64,000 bases of DNA from positions 17,472,501 through 17,536,500 of the forward strand of contig JAZHRO010000036.1 of assembly GCA_037157565.1 (NCBI GenBank), written 5' to 3'. Of this stretch, positions 22,098 through 32,971 are shown in pieces (position 1 is the stretch's first letter; each line of letters begins with the position of its first letter). The stretch comes from Thalassia testudinum (Eukaryota; Streptophyta; Magnoliopsida; Alismatales; Hydrocharitaceae). Under the pieces are notes generated by a model, which saw nothing but the letters and a program-made list of their open reading frames with translations, was not told where the DNA came from and ran no database searches. The position numbers and the translations under genes were made by a program.

Positions 22098-24790
22098 TAG
22101 TAGTGGCAGTGCGACCGAAGCTAGGTCTTTTGTTTGTAATAGTAATGTCGTTGTGGTACAGATAAAATAGCTGCAGTTTGTTGTCATTGCCACTATTACA
22201 ATTTTACTCAGAAATATTTTTCATCCAAGGTCGAACTCAGGGAGCTACTAGAATTCTAGAAGTACAATGCCTTTATTACAAAAATAAGAGAGAGAGAGAG
22301 AGAGAGAGGTAGAGGTAGATTTTGTTTCTTGGCTTTTTCTTCTTCTCTTCTTTCTCTCTTTGCTTGTCTTCTTTTCTTTTCTTCTTCTTTCTTCCTTCTT
22401 CTTTCTGCTTTCAGCTGTAGCACCTTTTCTTTTCTTTTTCTTCTTCTTTGCTTTGTCTGCAGAGCTTCATCTGTCGTCTGATTTCTCAATCAGACAGCTT
22501 AAGTGGTGTCTACTACAGTGCTTCCTTTGTGCTTCTTCTTCTTCTTCCTTCTTCTCTCAGTCTTCTTCTTCTTCCTACGGTCTTCTTCTTCCTTCTTCCT
22601 TAGCCTTCTCCTTCTTCCTTCTTCCTTGGTCTTCTTCTCTTGCACCCTATCCCTGCACAAAGAGCAAAACCTACCCTGTCCCTCTACCCGCACGTCTCTC
22701 TCTCTCTGTAAACCACTCACAGGATGCTCTCCCAGAGCCGCGGGTAATCGGGTCGGGTTTCGTGCCCGTGACCAGGCGCACCGGTGTGTGGGTGATGCGC
22801 GAGGTGTGCTTAGATTGGGTCAGGTCAGATCCGCTGGATCCGTGTGATGAGCTCGAGGACCGGGCGGGTGAGTGGGTGCGAGACCTCACCCCAGTGCTTT
22901 CGGAGGAGACCAGTAGAAAGCAAAAAATCAATTTATACTACTGCGGGGTTTAGTAAACTCACGATGTGGGACTATCTTCAGCGCTCTTCTCGCGTGCGGC
23001 CGCAGCAGACCGCAGCTTCGCTTCCTTAGCTGCAGGCTCTATTCGCGTCGATTACTCGGTTAGCTGCCTTTGCACTACCCTCCCGACCTCGCAGCACTTG
23101 GAGCCCTGGAGTTCTGAAGCCTGGAGCATGCGTGGAGCTGCTTCAATGCAGCGTCAATGGCGGCCAGGTGTCGAAACTACCAGACACGAAAAGGGCCTTT
23201 CGACCTAATCAGATCAGAGGGGGACCTTCGCCGTGGCACGGCGAAGGTGGTGCGAGGTGCAGCAGGTCGTGGGGTGGCCTAGGCGTGCGTGCATAGGTCA
23301 CCCTGTGACCGGAGGTGTGGGTGTGTTCAGGGGAGCGATGAGTGGGTGTAGAGCGGCAGTGGGTGGACGGAGGTTGTTCAGCGTGATGAGGCGGAGGTTA
23401 TGCGAGGGTCGGCGAGGCGTGTGGGGAGGCGGAGCGATGGGAGCGTCTCGCCGGAGGGTGGCCGGAGACGAAGAAGGTGACGGTGGACAGGAGCGGTCGA
23501 GGATTTAATCGATTGAAAGACAGTGAGGAAAAGAAAGAGGGGGAGATGGGGAGTAGTTTTGACCTAGTTACAGGGATGAAAGGGCCGGAGTAGGGCGGCA
23601 GTTGTATCGACTGTCGCCGGAGAAGAAGATACCCAGAGGGAGAGGGCGGCGGCGAGGAAGAGAGCGGGAGGGCGTGCGCTGGGTACGGCGCGACGCGGGA
23701 AGAGCGGGCGAAGGTGGCTCTACTGCTGGTATTGCAGCAGAGCGACGAGACGGAGGAGGATGAGCCGCCGGAGCTGGTGGGTTTCTGCCGGATTGGGAAG
23801 AGAGGAAAAATGGGGGTTTTTCTCCGTCAGGACCGAGCTGCCCCCGTCGGCTGGCGACGACGATCCTTATAAAGGCGAAGGCGGAGGGGTGGGCGCAGGG
23901 AGGCGACGTGCCTCCCTCGCCGGAGAATGGTCGGAGTTGCAACCCATACCTTCCGCGCGTTCGCACGGAAGGTGTGGGCAATGGCAGAGGTCATGGTGGT
24001 GTCCCTGCGTCGCAGGGAACACCCGGTTCAAGTGGTAGAGGGCCTCCCTCACCCTGCGCGGCGCTATGCTCCGCGCGAAGTCACCGGAGCATGGCGCTAC
24101 TCAGAGATTTGCAGGGGGGACCTAAGTGCAAAGAATGACAAAGAACCTATGGGCCAAAATGCGAGGGTTTGGAAAGTTGAGGGTCAAAAAGTAATAGATG
24201 AGGACCAAAATGCAAAGTCGGTCAAGAAGGTCTCTTCCTAGGCTCAAGTTTTTATGCATGACTAAATGGGACCTAAGGATTCTAATGGTGAATTTTATTT
24301 CTAGGTCAAACCTTGTTTGACCGGCCAATTTACGTAAAAACCTAAATTAAATCATTAATTGGGCATGGTTCTCAATGTAGGTCAAAATGGGTTCCCAAGG
24401 CCAAATTAAAGGTTTTAAACCTTAGAGATTATTTTTCTATTAATTTTAGAGGGTTTAGCTGATTTTTACTTTGCCTCGAACCTCATGAATTGAAGTGGGT
24501 TTATTTTAGGGTTACAGAATGCCATTTAATTCCTTGGAGTTGCTGTAGCCCTTGTTGAATCAAATCATCCCACTTTCCTTCTTATTATGTTAGTTTGACC
24601 TATGTTTGGACCTTGATTTACCCTATTTATAGATTGTGTTGGTGAAATTGCATTTTTACCCCTTATGACTTATTTTCTTCTTAAACTCAGAATTCTCTGA
24701 GTCAAGCCTTTCTATGAGTTATGTAGGAGCTTTTTCTCGAATATCTAGGTTAGATTGTGCTAGTTAGGGTTCATGATGAGGTTCTCATCA
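22098..24790 (-). repeat. Element B 3' LTR
   Basis: It reads TAGTAGTGGCAGTGCGACCG at the left and GAGGTTCTCATCA at the right. The interior has a GA microsatellite (22287-22307), a long CTT-rich tract, a strongly GC-rich block (~22700-24100) and an AT-rich end. Compared with the right copy it has about 28 bp extra near 23590-23620 and lacks about 10 bp near 24007. Open frames such as 22360-22953 and 23568-23981 follow base composition and recur in the right copy; I do not regard them as genes. Confidence 0.93.
23865..23875 (-). promoter_or_regulatory. TATA-like box in element B 3' LTR
   Basis: CCTTTATAAGG on the minus strand within the GC-rich block, conserved at 34738-34748 in the other LTR. 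Likely U3 promoter. Confidence 0.45.
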
Positions 24791-24802
24791 TACCCCAATG
24801 CC
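24791..24802 (-). other. Element B polypurine tract
   Basis: Minus strand GGCATTGGGGTA abuts the 3' LTR and is preceded by GGGACTAGCAAAGGCTA. Elements 2 and 3 have the same GGGACTAGCAA...GCATGGGGGT arrangement. Confidence 0.8.
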
Positions 24803-25200
24803 TAGCCTTTGCTAGTCCCTTAGCAAAAACTTAAGGTTTTAACCTTTGTTTTAGACCATGATTTTTTTAATAATTGCAGATAAGTGCTCTTAGATTAGGT
24901 TAGAATGCTGACCATAGGCCTAAAAGGTACTCTAGTACCAACCAAGATCCAGATCTGTCTAGCCTCAGCCTCAGTCCTTAGCACAGGTTTTTAAGGCCCA
25001 CAAGAACTAACCTAAGGTCTATTGGACTTTGTGGTTAAAGCACCCGTGCTTGAAATGATTTTAGCCCTGGCTCAATTCGCAGTGCGTTTTGTAAGAGAGA
25101 GATAGAAGATTTTTCTGTTTGGAGAGTTTTCTCTCTCTTTTTCTTTTTAATTCTAGCTTAGGATTGGCTTTTCAACACGGTCTGCATCAGATTCCTTGCT

Positions 25201-25380
25201 CCCATCATCAATCCTCAAGGGTTCCTGGCAATCGATGCTTCGAGATAGCACCGCCCATGGCAACCCCCGGAACCCTGGCTATTGAGATTTCGAGATAATC
25301 CCATCCATGGTGTTCCGTGGCCAAATCCAGACCCTGACAATTGACACTTCGTGATAATGCCATCCATGGAATCTGAACCA
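25201..25380. repeat. Three imperfect ~60-bp tandem units
   Basis: Units share a core like CCTGGCAATCGATGCTTCGA, then GATA, then CCATCCATGG, with repeats about 60 and 61 bp apart. The 88-residue minus-strand frame across them reflects the repeat. Confidence 0.75.
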
Positions 25381-26055
25381 GCAGAGTGCTTACATGCCCC
25401 CAATAGGATATGTAAATATCCTAAGAGACAAGCATCGAGGAGATGATATTCTGTTACGCATCTTCGAGGGGAATTTCCCACCTCTCCACGCTAGGAACTC
25501 GTCCAAATCAACTTGTGTTGATCGGCCGCTCCTACTCTAGGCGTACTTTTCATAATTTTGTGATGCTTCTGCGTGATTTTGATTTTTATGCTTATTGAAC
25601 CAGGCTGTGTGTGAGGTTAGGGTGCTTAGGTTACTGAGTCCCGTAAATCAAAAGTTAATTAATGAGGTCAAATACTCCCTAAGCCTTGGACTTAATACTT
25701 AAGCTTTTCATTTTCCTCAACCTCTTGAGGAATGTCTAGATCTTAATGGGTACTAAGAGTCTATCCAAGAATGCCTAAAGTTTGCATTCTTACTAATCTC
25801 ACCATGCACTTCTCATTTCTTTTCTTGAATAAGGTCTAGAACTTAGGTCAATCCCATAGTTTCTTAGTAATGACTATCACTCTTTTCTTTCATTTTTGTG
25901 CTCCTTTTTCATTTTGTTTCTTTTCCTTCTCCCACAAAATTTCCTTTCTCCTCTTATTCTCTTATTCTTTTCTGAAATTTTTTTTTAATTTTTATGGTTT
26001 TTTTGGCATATGTGAATTTTTTGAAACCTTTTCTTACAAGTTTTGAACTTTTATA

Positions 26056-26072
26056 CCCCCCCCCCCCATGCC
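26056..26072 (-). other. Second polypurine-like motif of element B
   Basis: Minus strand GGCATG followed by a run of twelve G. About 9 bases upstream on the minus strand is CAATGAGGACATTGC. The same pair occurs in element 2 (40114-40148), and a similar motif occurs in element 3 (56000-56030). Confidence 0.55.
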
Positions 26073-26319
26073 TAAGGTTTGCAATGTCCTCATTGTGACT
26101 TAGGGGGTTTTTATTTACTTAGTTCATTCCTTAAGACAAATGTTTTGATGAGTGAATGGGTCGGGATGAATTTTGCGGACAATTTCTAATATCAGATGCA
26201 AGCATTTGAGGTGGAGTCGGTTGTCTATAAGGGCAAACCTTAAGTGCACAAAGGTGTGAAAAAGGGTTTAGATTTTCAGGAAAATGACGAGCTGCCTCCC
26301 ATTAAGCGCTGAGTTTTAC

Positions 26320-27660
26320 GCCATCGGCTGGGCGCAATAAGCTCAAGGGGAATGGAGGATATAAGATGATTCAGCCGAATCAGTAGAAGTCACATCAATG
26401 AACGGCTTGAGTCTCTGACCGTTCATGATGAAAGGTTCGGAATCGTGGCTGAGCGAACTGATTTCGATGGCTCCATTTCCAAAAACCTGTCAAACTAAAT
26501 ATGGTCCGACCCACTTGGATCGCAGCTTTCCAGGGAAAAGTTTGAGTCAGGCATCAAAGAGTAGGACCTTCTGACCAGGATGAAAGATCTTTCTCGAGAT
26601 ATGCTTGTCATGGAAGGCTTTAACCCGCTCCTTGTAGATTCGCGAGTTCTCATATGCGTCTAGGCGTAATTCATCGATCTCGCTGATTTGAAGTTTTCTG
26701 TGGGTTCCAACCTTCTAAAGATCTAGATTACAGTTCCGTACTACCCAATAGGCATTATGCTCCAGTCCTATGGGAAGGTCACACGCCTTCCCATACACCA
26801 GTCTAAAGGGAGACATGCCTAATTGGGTTTTGTGGGCGGTCCTATAGGCCCACAATGCTTTCGTAAGTCAGGACGACCAGTCCTTCCTGTTAGGCCGAAC
26901 AGTGACCTGAAGGATTTTCTTGATCTCCCGATTTGATAACTCAGCTAAACCATTAGTTTGGGGGTGGCAAGGAGTAGAGATTCGGTGAGACACCCCGTAT
27001 TTGGTCATCAGTGACCTAAACTGAGCGTTTGTGAAATGGGTCCCCCCATCAGAGATTATAGGACGAGGAATCCCGAACCTTGAGAAAATGTTTTGATGAA
27101 TGAATTTGAGAACGATTTTATGATCACAGGTTCGGGTCGGTATGGCTTCGATCCATTTGGACACGTAGTCCACAGCAAGCAGAATGTATTCGAAACCATC
27201 CGAAGCAGGAAAGGGGCCCATAAAATCAATCCCCCAAATATCAAAGATTTCGCATACGAGAATCGGCTGCAAAGGCATCATGTCGCGACGGCTCATGTTG
27301 CCCAAAGTCTGGCAACGACTACATGCCTTGCAGTGACTGTATGCGTCTTTGAACAGCGTGGGCCAGTAAAAGCCACACTAGAGGACTTTTGATGCAGTTT
27401 TATGCACAGAGAAATGGCCACCGCATGCCTGGTCATGGCAGAAAGAGAGAATATTATTGATTTCCTCTTCCGGGACACATCTCCGGATGACTTGATCAGC
27501 ACCTATGCGGAAAAGGTACGGGTCTTCCCAGATGTAATACTTGGCATCAGAACGCAATTTGTCTTTCTTGGCCTTTGGCCAATCAGATGGGATCTGATGA
27601 GATGCCAGGTAGTTTACTATATCAGCAAACCATGGAAGTCTAGTACCGATAGTCAGCAAG
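26320..27660 (-). pseudogene. Element B integrase remnant
   Basis: Inserts element DNA into the genome. The N-terminal zinc-binding part (CHDQACGGHFSVHKTA, then [13 protein letters not shown]) is followed by the catalytic core: [12 protein letters not shown] (first Asp), [14 protein letters not shown] (second Asp) and [16 protein letters not shown] (Glu). 26868 back to about 26400 continues in the same frame with the C-terminal part (DKHISRKIFHPGQKVLLFD). In-frame stops at 27378 (TAG) and 26868 (TGA) are where Gln and Trp would be expected. The frame is shared with RNase H, so RH-IN was one polyprotein. Confidence 0.88.
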
Positions 27661-28202
27661 TGTTCATCAGGAAAATGTTCCGTGATGGGTCCGGAAGGGT
27701 TGATAATCTCAGAAGGAAGACGGGACAGATGGTCGGCTACCACATTCTGCCTTCCCGCCTTGTCGCGAATCTCAAGATCAAATTCTTGCAACAGCAAGAT
27801 CCAATGAATTAGTCGGGGCTTCGCATCCTTCTTGGCAAGGAGATGCCTTACAGCCATGTGATCCGAGTAGATGATGACATGGGAACCCAGGAGATACGAT
27901 CGAAATTTTTCAAGGGCAAATACTACGGCTAGTAGCTCTTTCTCCGTAACCGTATAGTTACGCTGAGCCTCGTCAAGTGTCTTGCTAGCGTAGTAGATGA
28001 CCACAGGTTTCCCGTCAACTTTCTGCCCTAGGACCGCTCCTACAGCTAAATCAGACGCATCGCACATGATCTCAAAGGGTTGAGACCAGTCAGGGGATTG
28101 TAGGATAGGTGCCTGGGTGACTCGGTCACGAAGGTTTTCAAAGGCTAGTGTGCATTCCTTGGAGATTTCAAAGGGTACATCCTTAGAGAGAAGAGAAGTC
28201 AA
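27661..28202 (-). pseudogene. Element B RNase H domain
   Basis: Degrades the RNA strand of the RNA/DNA hybrid. The frame shows CDASDLAVGAVLGQ (first Asp), TEKELLAVVFALEKFRSYLL (Glu), YSDHMAVRHLL (Asp) and VVADHLSRL (final Asp region). All catalytic acids of a Ty3-type RNase H appear to be present. The frame continues uninterrupted into the integrase zinc-binding region until 27378. It is cut from the RT upstream by a frameshift. Confidence 0.88.
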
Positions 28203-29079
28203 GGGACGTGCGATTTTCTAGAAATCTGGAATGAAACGACAGTAAAAATCGACGTGCCCCAGAAAAGAACGGATGTCCCTGATCGAGCTAGGCATAGGAA
28301 GGCGAGAGATCAGATCAACCATAGCTCGATCCACTTGGATGCCTTTTCCGAAATTAAGTGTCCCAGGACAATTCCCTCAGGCACCATGAAATGGCTCTTT
28401 TCCCAGGAAAGAACCAAATTCACATCAATGCATCGCCTGAGTATCTGGACCAAGTGTTGGAGGCAATCGTCAAATGATGCTCCAAAAATTGAAAAGTCAT
28501 CCATGAAGACTTCTAGATAGTCACCTACCATATCTGAGAATATGGAAAGCATGCACCACTGAAAAGTAGCAGGTGCATTGCAAAGACTGAAAGGCATCCT
28601 TCGGAAAGCGTATGTTCCGAAGGGGTAGGTGAACATGGTCTTTCTTGGTCCTCAGGATGGATTGCCACCTGGTTGTAACCGGAGTACTCGTCAAGAAAGT
28701 AGAAGAACCTATTTCCGGCTAGTTTCTCGAGAATTTGATCAATGAAAGGTAGTGGGAAATGATCCTTCTTCGTGGAGGAATTGAGTCGGCGGTAATCTAT
28801 ACAGACTCTCCATGCGTTGGCTAATCGGGTAGGAATGACTTCTCCGGTTTCAGTCGTTATAGTGGTGAGTCCTGCCTTCTTAGGCACAACCTGTATTGGG
28901 CTCACCCAACGACTATCGGAGATCGGGTAGATGATTCCGGCATCTAACCACTTAATGATCTCCTTTTTCATGACCTCCTGCAGATTGGGGTTCAAACGTC
29001 TCTGCATTTCACGAGAAGGTCGTGCGCCCTCTTCTGAATAGATATGATGAGTACAATAAGAGGGACTTATTCCAGTCAA
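28203..29079 (-). pseudogene. Element B reverse transcriptase remnant
   Basis: Copies element RNA to DNA. The first block (29079-28640) carries LNPNLQEVMKKEIIKWLDAG, WRVCIDYRRLN and FYFLDEYSGYNQ (catalytic Asp kept). A frameshift follows, then 28636-28310 has FRRMPFSLCNAPATFQ and the catalytic FMDDF. A second frameshift separates this from RNase H. The upstream region 29407-29129 is the acidic Pro/Glu linker between protease and RT. Catalytic residues are intact but the reading frame is broken in two places. Confidence 0.88.
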
Positions 29080-29128
29080 ATCATCGAGAGTCCACCCGAT
29101 GGCTCTGCGATGTTGCTGGACACAGCAA

Positions 29129-29407
29129 TCAGCGAGATTCCTGTTCGGGATTGAGGTTGGAATTGATAATCACAGGAAGGGTCTGATTAGAACCCAAAAA
29201 GATGTATTTCAAGTGAGCAGGAAGGGGCTTTAGTTCGAGGATGGGGTTATTAGCAGCGGCGGGTGGTTCAGAATAGACGTGAGGTTCAAGGGTAGGAGCT
29301 ACTGGGTTGTCCAAATCTGGATTCGACTCCTCTGTTTGCGGGTCAAGATCTTTCTGCAGTTGATGAGGTATAATCAGGTCATTCTGGAAGTGTGTTTCAT
29401 CAACCAA
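29129..29407 (-). pseudogene. Element B protease-RT linker
   Basis: An open stretch rich in Pro, Glu, Asp and Asn, ending in LPAHLKYIFLGSNQTLPVII, the conserved lead-in to RT in this group. It is the counterpart of 43139-43440 in element 2 and, in position, of the longer acidic segment of element A. Confidence 0.65.
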
Positions 29408-29452
29408 AGCCCTAATGTCACAAATTTGTTCGATGACATCGCAATTGATTCC

Positions 29453-30013
29453 TTATTGGGCCTTAAATATATCGATTTTCAGGGTTTGATTCCCAAATTT
29501 GAGCTCTATTTGGCCCTCCTCACAGCTAATGTTGGCTCTAGCAGTAGCCAAGAAAGGTCTCCCTAAAATGATTGGTGTATCCCTAGGGTTCTCAAGTACG
29601 TCCATGTCTAAGACTATGAAGTCTACAGGAAAGTAGAAATCCCGTACCCTCACAATAACATCCTTGAGAATCCCTTTTGGTGACTTTAAAGATCGATCTG
29701 CTAATTGTAATGTCACCTCAGTTGGTTTTAGCTCAGATTCTTCTCGATGGTCAAGTAAGGATGTGGGTATCAGATTTATGGAAGCACCCAAGTCTAGCAA
29801 GGCTCTATCAAATTGGGTATCACCTATTTTGCAGGAAATCAGGGGAGTACCAGGATCTTTAGCCTTGGGTGGGAGTCTGCTTAGGATTACAGAGCTGGCT
29901 TGCTTTGACAGAACAATTGGACTCCCACTCTTGGTTCGCAGCTTACGCTGGGGTGTACACACATTCTTTAAGAATTGTGCGTAAGCCGGTACGTGGCGGA
30001 TTGCATCCATCAA
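29453..30013 (-). CDS. Element B aspartic protease (open frame)
   Basis: Retropepsin-like domain within a 186-codon open frame, the best-preserved pol segment here. It shows LSKQASSVILSRLPPKAKDP, the active-site region FDRALLDLGASINLIPTSL, the PKGILKDVIVRV strand, FIVLDMDV and ILGRPFLATARANI. The D-L-G active site is the same in all three proteases of this window. The ATG at 30013 is simply the first in the frame; the real product would be cut from a Gag-Pol precursor. Confidence 0.85.
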   Translation of the reverse strand: MMDAIRHVPAYAQFLKNVCTPQRKLRTKSGSPIVLSKQASSVILSRLPPKAKDPGTPLISCKIGDTQFDRALLDLGASINLIPTSLLDHREESELKPTEVTLQLADRSLKSPKGILKDVIVRVRDFYFPVDFIVLDMDVLENPRDTPIILGRPFLATARANISCEEGQIELKFGNQTLKIDIFKAQ

Positions 30014-30031
30014 GGGGATGTTTATGTGGAC

Positions 30032-32041
30032 CTACTCAAAGAGCTTGACCAGGTCCTCCTCAGGTGCCACGGGCTTGGTAGTCTTCTTTCCCTTGGTCAA
30101 GGCCTCGAGAAACGGAACCTTGGTTGGTTCTTCTAGGATAGGTCCAGGTTTTTGATCTGGGACAGGGATAGGAACGTCCTGGATTATCGTCCTAGGCTTG
30201 GGATCACTACCAGGCTTGGAATGGTTTGGATAAGGTGGATCTTGGGTTTCTTTACCACTACGGGTTGTCACGGAATTAAGTCCTGCCTGGTTTTGATTGG
30301 GATTGGGTAAAATGGATTGCTGCTGGTAGCCCACAAAAGAAGTGGAAGCCTCCGTCCCGTTGGGTGAAGGAACAGAGGGGGCCTGATAAATCATATGGGC
30401 TTGGCCCGGGTTTGGGTTCATAACGCGCCGCTGGGTTGGCACGTTATTCGAGTTAGGAAGAGGTTGGGAAGGAAGAGTGCCTGGCTGGCGAGAATTTACC
30501 AACTGGGCCAGTTGATTTCGGACCTCTGTAAGCTCGTCCTTGTGTTGCTTTTGAATAGCCACATTCGTTCTTTGAATGTCAGCCAAAGTCTGAAGGATAA
30601 GGGACATTTGATCCTGATTTGGCCCTGATGGGTAAGTGGGGTGGGGCCGAGGCTGAGGCGGCTGGTAAGGACGAGAGGGTTGTTGGCGAGGCTGAAAAGG
30701 TAGTCTTTGGGCTTGGGAATTTCTTTCCCACTGAAAGTTGGGATGGTTTCGCCACCCAGGGTTATAGGTGTTGGAGAACGGGTCGTTCTAGATGGCGTTG
30801 AGGTCCTCGCAGGTTTGAGGAACCTCCAGAGAGTCAGAAAAAGGGGGAATGGAATTCCCCGGGCTGGCATAGAAAGGATCGGATGGCCCTCCGGTCTGAG
30901 AATCAAATGATGGATATGGATCCATCCCAGGAGAAGATCGATGGAGAATGTTTTGCACAGTCTCCCGTGTGGAAGGAGGCTGTGCGAAGGAGCTATGCGC
31001 AGAGGTGGCTCGCTGCAGGTGCTGAGTCAGCTCATCCACCTTCTTTTCAATGATTGAGACCTTGTCCAATCGACTGGCCATTAATTCCAAGTCGACTGAT
31101 GCGGATAGGCCCTGCGTCTCATGTGCTCCCCTAAGATTCGTCGATGCGCAGGTATTCGTCCTGTCAAATAATCCCATGGAGTCATTGTTGATGGAGTTCT
31201 CGCACATGTTTTCGAGAATCTCCCAAACGGTGTCCTCATGTTGACCCATGATATTCCCTCCACAGGTTGCATTGACGAAAAGATGGATGTCCTCACGGAG
31301 TCCCTCGTAAAAAGATTGGGCCTGTTCCCATTTAGGAACTCCATGATGGGGGCACTTTCTCATGAGATCCTGAAAGCAATCCCATGCCTCATGGAGAGGT
31401 TCCCCTGTTTGCTGAGTGAAGTGAGTAATCTGATGGCGCAAGGCATTGGTCCGACCAACGGGAAAGAACTTTTTCAAAAATTCGGATTGAAGTTCTTCCC
31501 AAGTGTTGATCGGCCGGGTCTGAGTTTGATACCAATGAGTGGCCTTGTCCGTAAGAGAAAAGGAGAACATCATCATGAGAAGAATATCCCGATTTTTTGC
31601 ATCTGACCCAAAAGTTTGGAACAAATGCTTTAGCTGGTTGATGTGCTGGAAGGGATCTTCGGAATTAAGCCCATGGAATTTAGGTATAGCATGAATCATA
31701 TTGGGCTTCAATTTGGAATCAAGTCCTCCAGTCGGGATTCTGACTCGAGGCTCAATGGCTACCGCAGCAGGATTATAATGGTCCCGCATCATAGGACGCT
31801 GCGGTGGGTGCACAAAGTTTTGGAAGAGGTCATTGAGTCACTGGAGCTAATGCTCCAGATTGTTTTCTTCCTCAACTGGCTGAGCCATGATGGGGGAAGA
31901 AGAAGAGCTTGGTTCAGAATCAGATGAGAGAATGATGGGGTAGGGTTGCTGTGCAAACATGGGCGTCGAGGCTTGGCCTTGACGAGAGTGAATTCCTAAA
32001 GGAGATCTTAAGGGTGGTCTTAAGGATCTCCTACCGTTCAT
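30032..32041 (-). pseudogene. Element B gag
   Basis: Capsid-type protein. ATG choices are 32041 and 31888; the latter gives MAQ, similar to the MA-starts of gag in elements A and 2. Two stops follow near 31850. 31813-30788 (341 codons) is open and holds DHYNPAA, FHGLNSEDPFQHINQLKHLF, the retrotrans_gag core (LTDKATHWYQTQTRPINTWE, LMRKCPHHGVP) and a C-terminal Pro/Ser-rich part. After a stop, the NPGWR..HPNF motif lies near 30750, then 30607-30032 with a helix (IQKQHKDELTEVRNQLAQLV) and the linker to protease. No CCHC knuckle is seen, as is usual in this group. Confidence 0.85.
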
Positions 32042-32950
32042 GCACTGTTGGAATAGATGAGTTTATAAGGTGCTGGACCCAATCAAGACACCCAAAAATT
32101 GTTGGGTGACTACAGAGGTGCGGGGCAGATGGACCCCTTGATCAGAAAGATCATCCACCTGAGAATTACCTGGGCAGCAAGAGAGGGTGAGTCCCGCGAA
32201 GACCCCTACATGGTAGAGCGTCCCCACGGGTTACAGGGTTTCCCCCACCTGACCTCTCTTGTCACTGCGGTTCTAGGTAGACCAGAATGGGGATCTTGAC
32301 CTCTTAAGTCTACCTCTTTCACTTTAAGATCAAGGTGCTTAAGGTTTCACTTGAACTCTTAGGTATATATGTGAACAAGGTGACCTAATTTGAAGGTTGG
32401 TTGACCCTAGGGGTCAACTTTACCTAGTGATTCCTTTGAGAATTTATTAGGTCTTGTCTTTTTTTTAGGGTTCAAGTGTTTAGAGAGCCAACTGTTTAGG
32501 GTTTCTCTAAATAGGTATTTTCAATCAATGGCTTAGGCACACTTCTTTTGGATTTTCTCAATTCTTGATTAAGGGGTGTGTCTCTGAAACCCTAATGTTT
32601 AATCTTATGTTTGTTCTACTTGGTCCAGTTAACTCCTTGTTGGGTAATTAGGGCTCAGGCAAGAAGGTGTTAGCCCTTAATTACCTTTAATATTGTGTGC
32701 AGGAATAGTAGCTTTGAGAACATGCCGCTATTACTACGTATGAAAGACAGGTTATACCTATTTTTTTCTTTCTTTTTCTTCCTCTTTAAAATTTTAGGGT
32801 TTAATAATGAGAGGATAGAAGTTACCTGTCCTTGGAGTGGTTGTGGTGCGGCTGCGTCCTAATTTTTTCCTGTACCTGCACACACAAGAGAGAAGAGATT
32901 ATTAGAAACTCACAAATAGAAATTTTATAACTTCTAGAATAACCGTTGCT
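32042..32950 (-). other. Element B leader
   Basis: Non-coding sequence between the primer site and gag, AT-rich with words like TAGGGTT and ACCCTAA. No gene seen. Confidence 0.7.
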
Positions 32951-32967
32951 CCCCGGCAACGGCGCCA
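32951..32967 (-). other. Element B primer-binding site (tRNA-Asp)
   Basis: Minus strand TGGCGCCGTTGCCGGGG, 4 bp inside the 5' LTR. It is an exact complement of the 3' end of plant tRNA-Asp(GTC) including CCA as I know it, the primer commonly found in Athila elements. Confidence 0.9.
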
Positions 32968-32971
32968 AAAA

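Larger units (their letters stand above)
24803..26280 (-). other. Element B 3' non-coding region
   Basis: About 1.5 kb between integrase and the polypurine tract with no convincing frame. It contains a three-unit ~60-bp tandem repeat (25201-25380), a T-rich stretch (25890-26050) and a second purine-tract motif at 26056-26072. Confidence 0.7.

Noticed and set aside
22360..22953. 197-codon Phe/Ser/Leu-rich frame, with a 158-codon relative at 33052-33528
   Set aside because: Both lie in the CTT-rich and GC-rich parts of the two element B LTRs; the frame follows the pyrimidine repeat and is not conserved as a protein.
28254..28520. Plus-strand frames opposite element B pol (also 27093-27812, 29279-29984, 31238-31927)
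   Set aside because: Antisense shadows of the gag-pol genes.
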